Source of the DNA: Paeniglutamicibacter kerguelensis
Lineage (GTDB): Bacteria > Actinomycetota > Actinomycetes > Actinomycetales > Micrococcaceae
Length of the DNA: 64,000 nt
Assembly: GCF_017876535.1 (NCBI RefSeq)
Contig: NZ_JAGIOF010000001.1
Span: 186,001-250,000 of the forward strand
Direction: 5' to 3'
Numbering within the stretch: position 1 is the stretch's first letter; each line of letters opens with the position of its first letter. Positions 26,333 through 35,411 of the stretch are shown piece after piece. The notes beneath the pieces were generated by a model. The model was not told the DNA's origin. It searched no databases and was given only the letters and a program-made list of their open reading frames with translations. Both the position numbers and the translations under genes were made by a program.

Positions 26333-27871
26333 GCCGCTTTCGTCGCGGCGCAACGCCAACCACAGGTGCGCCGCGACGTCCGGGTCGTCAAGGTCCACGC
26401 CCAGCAGGCCGCTGGCCACCGAGATCCGGTGGCGCAGCGAATTCCTGTGGATGCCCAGTGCACGTGCCGCATCCTCCCAAGTGCCGCGTGCCCTGAGGTA
26501 TGCCCTGACGGTTTCCAGCAGGTCGGCGCGCGGGTAGCCGGCCAGGATCCGCACCCATCCGGTGGCCCGCGCATCCTCGCTCGCGCTCACGGCAACCAGG
26601 CGCCCCGGCGGGGCCTGCAACACGGCCTGGCGAAGCACCGCAAGGTTGCCGGGGATCTCGCCGAGGCTCACCGGATCGCCCAGCGCAGCGGCCAGCGAGC
26701 CGGACAGCTCGGGTTCGACGAGCGCCGAAACGCCCAGCAGCGCATTCTCTTCCAGCGAGTCGCGCTCGCCGTCCGTGGGCGAAGTTCCCAGGCCGGCGGC
26801 GGGAAGCACCAGATACAGGATCGAATCCTGGACGTGGCGCAGCAAGCATTTGTCCACGGCCGCGGCCAGGTCCGGCAGCCCGGGGTCGGCCGCCAGCCGC
26901 ACCGCCGCGCGGGCCGCAAGCCCCGGGTCGTCGCCCGGCGAAAGCCTGATGCCCAGCAGCCGCACCCGGCTGGGCAGTTCGCCCAGCCCCACGTCCGCGG
27001 CCACCATGTGCGCGGCCTCGCTCTGGCCGTGCAGCAGCAGTTTGGTGGTAGCGGCTCCCAGTGCGTTGGTGGTCCCGACGATGACCTCGCGCTGGCGTGC
27101 GCGCAGGGCCAGCAGCGTGGAAACCGTCATGATGACCTGCCGGTCGGCCTTGGTCAGCGTGCGCCCCGACCCGATGCACAGGAACCCGTGGATGCGCGTG
27201 CCCAGCAGGATCGGGTAGAGCACCACCGGTTGCCCGTGGATCTCGAAGGTCGCGGCGGAGGGGACCCCGGCCTTGTTGAAGCGGATGGACTCGGCGCGCA
27301 GGTCGGGGACCAACGATCCGGCCGAGGCGGGCCACACGGTCTCATGCCCGGCATCGGCCGGCAGGTAGGCCGCCCACCCGCCCAGTGCCTGGGCCAACCC
27401 GCGCACCACCGCGCTGGTGGCATCGGGGCGCATCGCGGCGCGGGCCAGTGCCGTCTGGGTGCCGAGGGAATCCATCAGGTTGCTCGTGTCGTCCCGGGTG
27501 GAAAGCCGCCAGTAGGCGCGGGTGACGTTCTGGAACGGAACGCCGTCGGGCACGATCGCCAGCTCGATGCCCGCGGCGACGCTTGCCGCCACCACATACC
27601 CGGGGACGGATCTCAGCCACGGGCCCAGGCCCAGCCCGACCGCGTGCACGTTCTTGGCCCCGAGCCGGGCCATGTAGGCGCGGGAGAGCGCCGCCGAGGC
27701 GGCAAACGGCATTCCGGTGGTCAGGAGCAGCTCCCCGCCCTCCAGATAGGGGGTCGGATCCTCCAACTCGGAAACGTGGACGCCGGTGACCGGCTTGGCG
27801 CTGAAGTCGGCACCATCGCAGGGTGCGAGTTCGCTGCCCAGCTCCGCACCCAATTGCAAAAGGGAGATCAT
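26318..27871 (-). CDS. PucR-family regulator of the aminovalerate/glutarate cluster
   Basis: 517 residues. The N-terminal PucR domain (VSELEDPTPYLEGGELLLTTGM, about 30-55), a GAF/GGDEF-like middle and a C-terminal helix-turn-helix (WEDAARALGIHRNSLRHRISVASGLLG, about 465-490) are all present. It is transcribed away from the aminotransferase operon with an inverted repeat between them, and convergent on the CoA-transferase. Similar PucR proteins flank amino-acid and GABA catabolic genes. A 4-aminobutyrate, aminovalerate or glutarate ligand is inferred. Confidence 0.88.
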   Translation of the reverse strand: MISLLQLGAELGSELAPCDGADFSAKPVTGVHVSELEDPTPYLEGGELLLTTGMPFAASAALSRAYMARLGAKNVHAVGLGLGPWLRSVPGYVVAASVAAGIELAIVPDGVPFQNVTRAYWRLSTRDDTSNLMDSLGTQTALARAAMRPDATSAVVRGLAQALGGWAAYLPADAGHETVWPASAGSLVPDLRAESIRFNKAGVPSAATFEIHGQPVVLYPILLGTRIHGFLCIGSGRTLTKADRQVIMTVSTLLALRARQREVIVGTTNALGAATTKLLLHGQSEAAHMVAADVGLGELPSRVRLLGIRLSPGDDPGLAARAAVRLAADPGLPDLAAAVDKCLLRHVQDSILYLVLPAAGLGTSPTDGERDSLEENALLGVSALVEPELSGSLAAALGDPVSLGEIPGNLAVLRQAVLQAPPGRLVAVSASEDARATGWVRILAGYPRADLLETVRAYLRARGTWEDAARALGIHRNSLRHRISVASGLLGVDLDDPDVAAHLWLALRRDESGLGPR

Positions 27872-27899
27872 GGGCTAAATTATCCAACAACAACGCCCG

Positions 27900-27920
27900 C
27901 ATTGGGCAGAACGTCCAATG
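27900..27920. promoter_or_regulatory. Inverted repeat CATTGG...CCAATG, candidate PucR operator
   Basis: CATTGGGC and GTCCAATG (7 of 8 pairing positions) flank five bases in the 82-bp gap between the PucR gene and the aminotransferase. It lies 34 bases upstream of the aminotransferase ATG. Assignment to the adjacent PucR protein is positional inference. Confidence 0.5.
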
Positions 27921-27953
27921 ACGCGTGTCACTCATTCACATAGCGTGGAGCCC

Positions 27954-29315
27954 ATGACCGAAACTCTCCTGGCCGCCGAGGCCGCCACCCTGCCGCAGAC
28001 CCGCCACCTTGCCACCGCCGTTCCCGGTCCGCGTTCCACCGAACTGCACGCCGAGCGCACCGCACAGGTGACCAACGGCTTCGGCATCACGCTGCCGGTC
28101 TTCGTGACCCGCGCCGAGGGCGGCATCATCGAGGACGTCGACGGCAACCGCCTGATCGACTTCGCCTCCGGCATCGCGGTGACCTCCCTGGGTGCCAGCA
28201 ACAAGCTCGTCGCCGAACGCGTCGCCGCCCAGCTCGCTGCCTTCACCCACACCTGCTTCATGGTCACCGAATACGAATCCTTCACCAAGGTCTGCGCCTG
28301 GCTGAACCGGAACACCCCGGGCGACTTCGAAAAGCGCACCGGCCTGTTCTCCACCGGCGCCGAGGCCGTCGAAAACGCCATCAAGATCGCCCGCGCCGCC
28401 ACCGGCCGACCCAACGTCCTGGTCTTCGACGAGGCCTACCACGGCCGCTCGCTGCTCACCATGGCCATGACCGCCAAGGTCAACCCGTACAAGCTGAACT
28501 TCGGCCCATTGCCGACCGAGATCATCCGCGCCGCCTCCGCCAACCCGCTGCGCCCGGCCGAGGGACTGGCCGCCGGCGCCGAAGCGGCACTGGAATCGGT
28601 CGAAGCCACCATCCTCGAGCACGGTGCGGGCACCTTCGCCGCCATGGTCATCGAGCCGATCCAGGGCGAGGGCGGCTTCATCGTCCCGGCCGCCGGCTTC
28701 ATCCCGGGCCTGCGCAAGCTTGCCGACAAGTACGGCATCCTGCTGGTCATCGACGAGATCCAGGCGGGCATGGGCCGCACCGGAACCCTCTTCGCCTCCG
28801 AGCACGAGGGCGTCGCCGGGGACCTGATCCTCACCGCCAAGGCCTTGGCCAACGGCGTCCCGCTCTCCGCCGTCACCGGCCGCGCCGAGGTCATGAACGC
28901 ACCGCACGCCGGCGGCCTGGGCGGCACCTACGCCGGCAACCCGCTGGCCTGCGAGGCGGCCCTCGCGGTCTTCGAGCAGTTCGAGGACGGCAAGCTGCTG
29001 GAAAACGCCCGCCGCATCGAGGCCGTGGCCCGCGAGATCCTCGAGCCGCTGCTCACCTCCACCAACGTCGTCGCCGAAATCCGCGGCCGCGGCGCCATGC
29101 TGGCCATCGAGCTTGCCGACGCAGCCACCCTGGAACCGCGTGCGGACCTGGCCAAGGAGATCTCCTCCGCCTGCCACGCGGCCGGCGTGCTGACCCTCAC
29201 CTGCGGAACCCACGGCAACGTCGTGCGCCTGCTGCCACCCCTGGTCATCGGCGAAGAACTACTGCGCGACGGCCTGACGGTGCTGGCCGGCGCCATCGCC
29301 GACGCCGCAAACTAA
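27954..29315 (+). CDS. gabT: 4-aminobutyrate/5-aminovalerate aminotransferase
   Basis: PLP class III aminotransferase of 453 residues. YHGRSLLTMAMTAK, the metal-like VIDEIQAGMGRTGTLFA signature and the PLP lysine in LILTAKALANGVPLSAV (about 300) are all as in GabT. It converts a terminal amine to a semialdehyde using 2-oxoglutarate. With a glutaryl-CoA dehydrogenase and CoA-transferase next door, 5-aminovalerate (DavT activity) is at least as likely a substrate as GABA. The ATG at 27954 has GTGGAG upstream and heads a tight four-gene run to 33080. Confidence 0.9.
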   Translation: MTETLLAAEAATLPQTRHLATAVPGPRSTELHAERTAQVTNGFGITLPVFVTRAEGGIIEDVDGNRLIDFASGIAVTSLGASNKLVAERVAAQLAAFTHTCFMVTEYESFTKVCAWLNRNTPGDFEKRTGLFSTGAEAVENAIKIARAATGRPNVLVFDEAYHGRSLLTMAMTAKVNPYKLNFGPLPTEIIRAASANPLRPAEGLAAGAEAALESVEATILEHGAGTFAAMVIEPIQGEGGFIVPAAGFIPGLRKLADKYGILLVIDEIQAGMGRTGTLFASEHEGVAGDLILTAKALANGVPLSAVTGRAEVMNAPHAGGLGGTYAGNPLACEAALAVFEQFEDGKLLENARRIEAVAREILEPLLTSTNVVAEIRGRGAMLAIELADAATLEPRADLAKEISSACHAAGVLTLTCGTHGNVVRLLPPLVIGEELLRDGLTVLAGAIADAAN

Positions 29316-29358
29316 GCCCCCCCAGACCTCTTAGACCCACCATCACGAGGAGCACACC

Positions 29359-30546
29359 ATGACCATCACCACCCACGAAACGCACCTTTTGGACCCGGCA
29401 GACCTGATCAACTTCGATTCGCTGCTCAGCGCCGAGGAACTCGCGCTGCGGGCCAAGGTCCGCACCTTCGTCGACGAGGCCATCAAGCCGAACATCGCCT
29501 CCTGGTACGCGGACGCCGTCTTCCCGCTGGAAATCGTCCCGGAAATGGGCAGGCTCGGCCTGCTGGGCATGCACCTGAAGGGCTACGGCTGCGCCGGCGC
29601 CACCGCCGTCGAGTACGGCCTCGCCGGTTCCGAGCTGGAGGCCGGCGACTCCGGCCTGCGCACCTTCGTCTCGGTGCAGGGATCGCTGGCCATGAGCGCG
29701 ATCTACAAGCACGGCTCCGAGGAGCAGAAGTCCGAATGGCTGCCGAGGATGGCCAAGGGCGAGGCCATCGGCTGCTTCGGCCTGACCGAACCGACCGCCG
29801 GCTCGGACCCCTCCGCCATGAAGACCTTCGCCCGCCGCGACGGCGACGACTGGGTCATCAACGGCACCAAGCGCTGGATCGGCCTGGCCAACGTGGCACA
29901 GGTCGCCGTCATCTGGGCGCAGACCGACGAGGGCATCCGCGGCTTTGTGGTCCCCACCGAAACCGCCGGCTACAAGGCCACCCCGATCGAACCCAAGCTC
30001 TCGATGCGCGCCTCCATCCAGTGCGAGATCGAACTGACCGACGTGCGCCTGCCGCACGACGCGGTGCTGCCGAACGTCGTCGGTCTCAAGGGCCCGTTCT
30101 CCTGCCTGAACGAGGCACGCTACGGCATCATCTGGGGCGCCATGGGCGCCGCCCGCGACGCCTTCGAGGACGCGCTTGCCTACTCGCAGCAGCGCCTGCA
30201 GTTCGACAAGCCGCTGGCCGGGTACCAGATGACCCAGCAGAAGCTGGTGGACATGGCCCTGGAAATCAACAAGGGCTACCTGCTGGCCCTGCACATCGGC
30301 CGCCAGAAGGACGCCGGCACCCTTGACCTGCACCAGATCTCCGTCGGCAAGCTGAACAACTGCCGCGAGGCCATCAAGATCGCCCGCGAGGCCCGCACCA
30401 TCCTGGGCGGCAACGGCATCACCCTTGACTACTCGCCGCTGCGCCACGCCAACAACCTCGAATCGGTGCGCACCTACGAGGGCACCGACGAGGTCCACAC
30501 GCTGATTCTGGGCAACAAGCTCACCGGCGTCCCGGCCTTCCGCTAA
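29359..30546 (+). CDS. gcdH: Acyl-CoA dehydrogenase, glutaryl-CoA dehydrogenase type
   Basis: FAD enzyme of 395 residues. It has FGLTEPTAGSDPSAMKT at the flavin site and the catalytic Glu in the C-terminal ESVRTYEGTDEVHTLILG segment, which fits glutaryl-CoA dehydrogenase better than other acyl-CoA dehydrogenases. That enzyme oxidises and decarboxylates glutaryl-CoA to crotonyl-CoA. It follows the aminotransferase by 43 bases with AGGAG before the ATG. Its neighbours supply the steps before (aminotransferase, aldehyde dehydrogenase, CoA-transferase) and after (3-hydroxyacyl-CoA dehydrogenase). Confidence 0.88.
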   Translation: MTITTHETHLLDPADLINFDSLLSAEELALRAKVRTFVDEAIKPNIASWYADAVFPLEIVPEMGRLGLLGMHLKGYGCAGATAVEYGLAGSELEAGDSGLRTFVSVQGSLAMSAIYKHGSEEQKSEWLPRMAKGEAIGCFGLTEPTAGSDPSAMKTFARRDGDDWVINGTKRWIGLANVAQVAVIWAQTDEGIRGFVVPTETAGYKATPIEPKLSMRASIQCEIELTDVRLPHDAVLPNVVGLKGPFSCLNEARYGIIWGAMGAARDAFEDALAYSQQRLQFDKPLAGYQMTQQKLVDMALEINKGYLLALHIGRQKDAGTLDLHQISVGKLNNCREAIKIAREARTILGGNGITLDYSPLRHANNLESVRTYEGTDEVHTLILGNKLTGVPAFR

Positions 30547-30588
30547 AGATCCGCTTCCCCCCCCAACAACCCGAAAGAGGGAACCTTC

Positions 30589-32052
30589 GTGACTGAAACC
30601 ATCACGCGCACCGAGATCGTGCCGCTGCGCCTGCTGATCGACGGCCGGTGGGTCGAGGGAACCGGACGCCGGCTGGAATCCACCTCGCCGGCCAACCCGG
30701 AGAATGTGATCGCCGCCGGCGGCACCGCCACGGGGCGGGACGTGCAGGCGGCCATGGCCGCCGCGCGGACCGCGGCCGCCGAGTGGGCCGCAACCCCGAT
30801 GGCCGAACGCGGGGGATACCTCTCCCGTGCCGCGGCCATCATCACCGCCAACGCCGATGTCTGGGGCACCGAGCTGGCCCGCGAGGAGGGCAAGACCTTC
30901 GCCGAGGGCCGCGGCGAGGTGTTGCGCGCCGCGCAGATCCTCACCTACTACTCGGCCGAGTCCGACCGCATGGCCGGGGAGGTCTTCTCCTCCCCGCGCC
31001 GCGGCGAAAAGATCCTTGTCACCCGCAAGCCGTTGGGCGTCGTTGCCGTCATCACCCCGTTCAACTTCCCGATCGCCATTCCGGCGTGGAAGATCGCCCC
31101 GGCGCTGGTGTTCGGCAACACCGTGGTGTGGAAGCCGGCCAGCAGCGTGCCGTTGCTGGCACTGCGCCTGGCCCAGGCCCTGGTCGAGGCCGGACTGCCG
31201 GCGGGCGTGCTGAACCTGGTCATCGGCCCGGGCTCGCTCGGCAACGAGATCGTCAACCACCCGGACCTGGACGGACTCACGTTCACCGGATCCACCGGGG
31301 TGGGCCGCATGCTCGCGGCTGCGGCCGCGGGTGCCGGCGTGCCGATCCAGGCGGAAATGGGCGGCAAGAACGCCTCGGTCGTGCTCGATGACGCGGACCT
31401 GGAACTCGCCACCGAGCAGGTGCTTTTCGGGGCATTCCGCTCCACCGGCCAGAAGTGCACGGCAACCTCGCGCCTGGTGCTGCAGGATTCCATCGCCGAC
31501 GCGTTCCTCGAGCGCCTGGCCGAGCGCCTTGCCGAATGGCAGACCGGCGACCCGACCGATTCCTCGGTCCACATGGGCCCGGTCGTCTCCGATTCGGCCG
31601 CGGCGGATATCCGCGCCGGAATCGCGGCCGCCGTTGCCCAGGGTGCCATCCCGCGCTTTGCGGGCGACGTGTCCGGACTCGGTCCCGCCTTCGTGGCTCC
31701 GACGGTGCTGGAAATCCCCGAAGGCGGGCAGAACATTGCCTGGCGGGACGAATTCTTCGGGCCGGTCCTCGCGGTCCGCCGCGCGGCAACCACCGCGGAG
31801 GCCTTCGCGCTGGCCAACGATTCCGAGTTCGGGCTCAGCTGCGCGGTTTTCACCCAGGACCTGACCAAGGCCCTGGATGCCATGGAATCCATCGACGTGG
31901 GCATCCTCCACGTGAACTCCGAATCGGCGGGCGCGGATCCGCACGTGCCGTTCGGCGGGGCGAAGAAAAGCGGTTACGGACCCAAGGAACAGGGTGGGGC
32001 TGCGCGGGAGTTCTTCACGCACACCACCACCGTGTACCTGCGCGGCGCATAA
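30589..32052 (+). CDS. Aldehyde dehydrogenase (semialdehyde type)
   Basis: NAD(P)-dependent aldehyde dehydrogenase of 487 residues. ITPFNFPIAIPAWKIAPAL, the cofactor-binding FTGSTGVGR, the general base Glu in QAEMGGKNASVVLDDADL and the catalytic Cys in RSTGQKCTATSRLVL are visible. It is closest in feel to 2-oxoglutarate-semialdehyde and succinate-semialdehyde dehydrogenases. In this operon the fitting substrate is glutarate semialdehyde (or succinate semialdehyde). GTG start with AGAGGG upstream. Confidence 0.9.
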   Translation: MTETITRTEIVPLRLLIDGRWVEGTGRRLESTSPANPENVIAAGGTATGRDVQAAMAAARTAAAEWAATPMAERGGYLSRAAAIITANADVWGTELAREEGKTFAEGRGEVLRAAQILTYYSAESDRMAGEVFSSPRRGEKILVTRKPLGVVAVITPFNFPIAIPAWKIAPALVFGNTVVWKPASSVPLLALRLAQALVEAGLPAGVLNLVIGPGSLGNEIVNHPDLDGLTFTGSTGVGRMLAAAAAGAGVPIQAEMGGKNASVVLDDADLELATEQVLFGAFRSTGQKCTATSRLVLQDSIADAFLERLAERLAEWQTGDPTDSSVHMGPVVSDSAAADIRAGIAAAVAQGAIPRFAGDVSGLGPAFVAPTVLEIPEGGQNIAWRDEFFGPVLAVRRAATTAEAFALANDSEFGLSCAVFTQDLTKALDAMESIDVGILHVNSESAGADPHVPFGGAKKSGYGPKEQGGAAREFFTHTTTVYLRGA

Positions 32053-32201
32053 CAACGCCCGACCGGCAGCGCCCCGGGGCGCCGGGTGCCATCCATGTTC
32101 CAGGATGCGGCCGGCGCCCCGAGGCGTGCCTAGGATGAACAGCAAACCCGGGCCGAGCACGAGCCGGCGAACAAGACTCTTAGAAAGCAGTGGATTCAAC
32201 G

Positions 32202-33080
32202 ATGAGCACACCAACCAGTATCGAGAACATTTCCACCATCCTGGTCATCGGCGCCGGGACCATGGGGCGCCAGATAGCGATGACAGCGGCACTTGCCGGC
32301 TATGCAACGACCATCCAGGACATTTCCGAAGACGGGCTGGCCGCCGCGCGTGCCGAGCTCGAAGCATGGGCGGCGGGCCGCGTGGCCAAGGGAAAGCTGA
32401 ACGGGGAAACCGCGGCCGCTGCGTTGGGCGCACTGGCCTACAGCACCGACCTCGACTCCTCCGCGGCAAACGCGGACTTCGTTATCGAAGCCGCCACCGA
32501 GCGCCTGGACATCAAGACGCAGATCTTCGAGCGCCTCGGCAAGCTGGCCCCGGCCCACGCCATCCTGGCCACCAACTCCTCGACCCTGGGTTCCTCCAAG
32601 GTCGCCGAGGCCACGGGGCGCGCGGCCCAGGTCTGCAACATGCACTTCTTCAACCCCGCGCTGGTCATGAAGTGCGTCGAGGTGGTGCGCCACGAATCAA
32701 CCAGCGACGCAACCGTTGAAACGACCATGGAGCTGGCGCGCCGGCTGGGCAAGGAACCGGTGCTGATCAACCGCGAGATCCCCGGCTTCATCGCGAACCG
32801 GCTGATGGGCGCGGTCCAGCGGGAGGCATTGTTCCTGGCGGATTCGGGCATCGCGAGCATCGAGGACATCGACACCACCGCGCGCACCGCGCTGGGCCAC
32901 CCCATGGGCCCGTTTGCGCTCATGGACCTGGTGGGCCTGGACGTCATCGATTTCATCGCCCAGGCCACCCACGCCGAAACCGGCGCGGCGGAGGACGCCC
33001 CGAACCCGCGGATTGCCTCGATGGTCTCCGAGGGCAAGCTGGGCCGCAAGTCCGGAGCAGGATTCTACGACTACCGGTAA
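32202..33080 (+). CDS. 3-hydroxyacyl-CoA dehydrogenase (3-hydroxybutyryl-CoA type)
   Basis: NAD-dependent dehydrogenase of about 292 residues. The N-terminal Rossmann motif is VIGAGTMGRQIAM, the catalytic His-Glu pair lies in HFFNPALVMKCVEVV, and the C-terminal helical dimer domain has PGFIANRLMGAVQREAL and GHPMGPFALMDLVGLDV. The single-domain length fits PaaH/Hbd enzymes acting on short acyl chains, consistent with oxidation of 3-hydroxybutyryl-CoA formed from crotonyl-CoA. A GTG at 32190 is an alternative start. The stop abuts the convergent PNPOx-like gene. Confidence 0.9.
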   Translation: MSTPTSIENISTILVIGAGTMGRQIAMTAALAGYATTIQDISEDGLAAARAELEAWAAGRVAKGKLNGETAAAALGALAYSTDLDSSAANADFVIEAATERLDIKTQIFERLGKLAPAHAILATNSSTLGSSKVAEATGRAAQVCNMHFFNPALVMKCVEVVRHESTSDATVETTMELARRLGKEPVLINREIPGFIANRLMGAVQREALFLADSGIASIEDIDTTARTALGHPMGPFALMDLVGLDVIDFIAQATHAETGAAEDAPNPRIASMVSEGKLGRKSGAGFYDYR

Positions 33081-33521
33081 CTAGACGGCGTCTCCCGCCT
33101 CGGGCTGCGCCCCGAGGTGGAAGTGGCGTCCCGAGATCTTTTCGACCTGGATCTTCACCCAGGATTCCTTCTGGGTGGGGATCCATGGGCTGACGCCCGA
33201 TTCGCGGGCGGCGGCGATCTCGGCCTGGGTCTCGAGTCGATGGGCCGTGCCGTGGACAACCACCGACCAGGCCTGATCGGACAGGATGCCGTCTGCCTCG
33301 AATGCCACCTGTCCGTTGACGGTCAACGCCGCAAGCTTTTCGCCCGGCGCCGTGCGAATGTATATGACACGGTCCTTCGCCGCGTAATTCAGCGGGAAGA
33401 TGTCAACGATTCCGCCCACTGCCGTGGCGAGGCGTCCGTGGTTTGTGTGTTCGAGCAAACGCCATGACTGGTCGTCGTCGAGAATGAGTATCGGCTGGTC
33501 ATCGTCGTGTTCAAACATCAT
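33081..33521 (-). CDS. PNPOx-like flavin-binding split-barrel protein
   Basis: 146 residues of the pyridoxamine-phosphate-oxidase-like superfamily, type with HGRLATAVGGIVDIFPLNYAA at the start of the barrel and a VVVHGTAHRLETQAEIA strand later. Members bind FMN or F420 and reduce varied substrates or act in stress responses. No specific role can be read. Two adjacent ATGs (33521, 33518) open it, with little ribosome-site sequence. A TTCTAC/GTAGAA repeat lies directly upstream. Confidence 0.8.
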   Translation of the reverse strand: MMFEHDDDQPILILDDDQSWRLLEHTNHGRLATAVGGIVDIFPLNYAAKDRVIYIRTAPGEKLAALTVNGQVAFEADGILSDQAWSVVVHGTAHRLETQAEIAAARESGVSPWIPTQKESWVKIQVEKISGRHFHLGAQPEAGDAV

Positions 33522-33531
33522 GGCATAAGTA

Positions 33532-33548
33532 TTCTACGTATTGTAGAA
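33532..33548. promoter_or_regulatory. Inverted repeat TTCTAC-GTATT-GTAGAA
   Basis: Perfect 6-base arms around a 5-base spacer, 11 bases upstream of the PNPOx-like start and in the gap to the divergent DUF2183 gene. The AT-rich symmetry suggests an operator, but no regulator gene lies beside it. Confidence 0.35.
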
Positions 33549-33641
33549 AAATTCCAGATTTGCGGCGATTCGTTCCCCTCATGCGTTGGGAATCATCCTT
33601 CCGATCCATCGGCGTCCCACCACACATGAAAGACTTGTGCC

Positions 33642-34724
33642 ATGGTCAAGGATTTGAGTGTGGAACATGCCAGGCACATCGCCGCACGTTTCGAAGATCG
33701 CGTGTACGAGCTGCGCGCGGAGCGCGCCCGCGAGCGCGGACTGGCGCCCACCGTCCTTTCGTACACCGGATACGGGCTGGCCGACCCTGAAAAGGGTTGG
33801 GTGCGCATCTTCGCCCGGGCCGTCCTGGCCAAGCCCGGTGCCTTCGAAGACGGACGCCACGTTGCCAAGGTGATCGCCGACGGGGTGCGCGGCTGGCGCA
33901 ACTTCATGTCGCCCATCGTTCCCCACGGGCAGATCCGCATCAGCATCAACGGCCAGGACTTTGACGTGCAGGCCGACCGCGGGGGAGTCCTCGACGTGAG
34001 GGTGGCTGCCGTGCTCGAACCCGGCTGGCACGAAATCTCGATGACCATCGAAGAAAGTGCGCCCGTCATCGCCCCGGTGCTAATGGTCGATGCCGCCCAG
34101 GAATTCGGGGTGCTTTCCGACGTCGACGACACGGTGGTGGTCACCGCGCTGCCGCGCCCGCTGCTGGCCGCGTGGAATTCCTTTGTCCTTTCCGAACACG
34201 CCAGGCTTGCCACCCCCGGCATGGCCGTGATGATGGAGCGGCTGCTGCGCAACAAGCCGGGAGCCCCCACCTTCTACCTGTCCACCGGTGCCTGGAACGT
34301 CGCCCAAACCCTCACTCGCTTCCTGTCGCGCAACATGTACCCGCAGGGCCCGTTGCTGCTGACGGACTGGGGGCCCACCGAGCGCCGCTGGTTCCGCTCC
34401 GGCATGCAGCACAAGGCCGACCAGCTTCGCCGCGTCGCCTCCGAGTTCCCGAACATCAAGTGGTTGCTGATCGGCGACGACGGCCAGCACGACCCTTACC
34501 TCTACGCCGAGTTCGCCCGCCGCTACCCCGGGCACGTCGCGGCCATCGTCATCCGCCAGCTCACGCCCTCCGAGGCGGTGCTTGCCGGCGGGCGCAGCCA
34601 GGGGATCCTGAATTCCACCCCCGGTGTGCCCTGGGTGTATGAACCGGACGGCGCCCGCATCGCCGCGCAGCTGACCGAACTCGGCTACCTCGAGGCTGAT
34701 CCCTTCCCCGGGAACGACAAGTGA
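33642..34724 (+). CDS. App1-like phosphatidate phosphatase (DUF2183)
   Basis: 360-residue HAD-like protein. The DUF2183 domain occupies the second half: GVLSDVDDTVVVT (DxDxT nucleophile motif, about 155), PTFYLSTGAWNVAQTL, and KADQLRRV...WLLIGDDGQHDPYLYAEFA. Yeast App1 of this family dephosphorylates phosphatidic acid, whereas the bacterial members are largely uncharacterised. The N-terminal 140 residues have an Ig-like look. It overlaps the thioesterase by GTGA, so the two are co-translated, hinting at lipid turnover. Confidence 0.85.
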   Translation: MVKDLSVEHARHIAARFEDRVYELRAERARERGLAPTVLSYTGYGLADPEKGWVRIFARAVLAKPGAFEDGRHVAKVIADGVRGWRNFMSPIVPHGQIRISINGQDFDVQADRGGVLDVRVAAVLEPGWHEISMTIEESAPVIAPVLMVDAAQEFGVLSDVDDTVVVTALPRPLLAAWNSFVLSEHARLATPGMAVMMERLLRNKPGAPTFYLSTGAWNVAQTLTRFLSRNMYPQGPLLLTDWGPTERRWFRSGMQHKADQLRRVASEFPNIKWLLIGDDGQHDPYLYAEFARRYPGHVAAIVIRQLTPSEAVLAGGRSQGILNSTPGVPWVYEPDGARIAAQLTELGYLEADPFPGNDK

Positions 34725-35185
34725 GCGGCCACAAGATCCGTGTCGAGGTGCCCATGCGCTGGGGCGACATGGACGCCTACGGGCACATCAACAACGTCAA
34801 CCTTGTTCGCATGATGGAGGAGGCCCGCATTGCCGGGTTCGGGGTGCCCGGGGGCACCGGAAAACCCGGCATCCTGCCACAGGTCGACCTGTTCTCCAAC
34901 GTCCCGGAGAACACCCAGATCCTGGTGGTTGAGCACCGCGTGCGCTACGTGAAGCCGCTTGACTACCGCAACGTGCCGGCGCACGTGGACCTGTGGATCA
35001 GCAACATCAAGGCCGCAAGCTTTGACATTTGCTACGAATTCCACGACCCAGTGGATGGCGGAATTTGCGTGCGTGCCACTACCACCCTGGCATTTTTCGC
35101 CGTGGAAACCCAGCGGCTGTTGCGCCTGAGCGCCGAACACAAGGCCGCGTTGGGCGCCTACGAGGCAGAACCGCTGTTCCGCTAG
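34721..35185 (+). CDS. 4HBT-type acyl-CoA thioesterase
   Basis: 154-residue hot-dog-fold enzyme: VPMRWGDMDAYGHINNVNLVRMMEEARI carries the catalytic Asp of the 4-hydroxybenzoyl-CoA thioesterase/YbgC group. The GTG start overlaps the DUF2183 stop. It hydrolyses acyl-CoA esters; chain length is not readable. The coupling to a phosphatidate phosphatase-like gene suggests lipid metabolism. Confidence 0.85.
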   Translation: MSGHKIRVEVPMRWGDMDAYGHINNVNLVRMMEEARIAGFGVPGGTGKPGILPQVDLFSNVPENTQILVVEHRVRYVKPLDYRNVPAHVDLWISNIKAASFDICYEFHDPVDGGICVRATTTLAFFAVETQRLLRLSAEHKAALGAYEAEPLFR

Positions 35186-35411
35186 TCACTGCAGCAGGGC
35201 TGCGTTCACCCGCGTAGGCATCCGAACCAGGGCGATTTCGTGTGCTCCTGTCCTGTTCCGGCAGCTGCCCGGCATGGCCGCTTCGTCATCCGAACCACCC
35301 GCAAAGCATGGGTTTGGTGTGTGCGCCGGGTCGGAGCCCAAAAACTGGCGCGCATCTCGTGAAGTCGTGAATGTGCCTGCCAATCGGGCTCCGACACTTT
35401 AGAGTAAAAGT

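Noticed and set aside
29245..32214. 989-codon reverse frame opposite gcdH and the aldehyde dehydrogenase
   Set aside because: Spans two solid genes and has no recognisable domain.
35186..35411. Reverse frame of 65 codons in the gap before the histidine phosphatase
   Set aside because: No ribosome site or motif; treated as non-coding.
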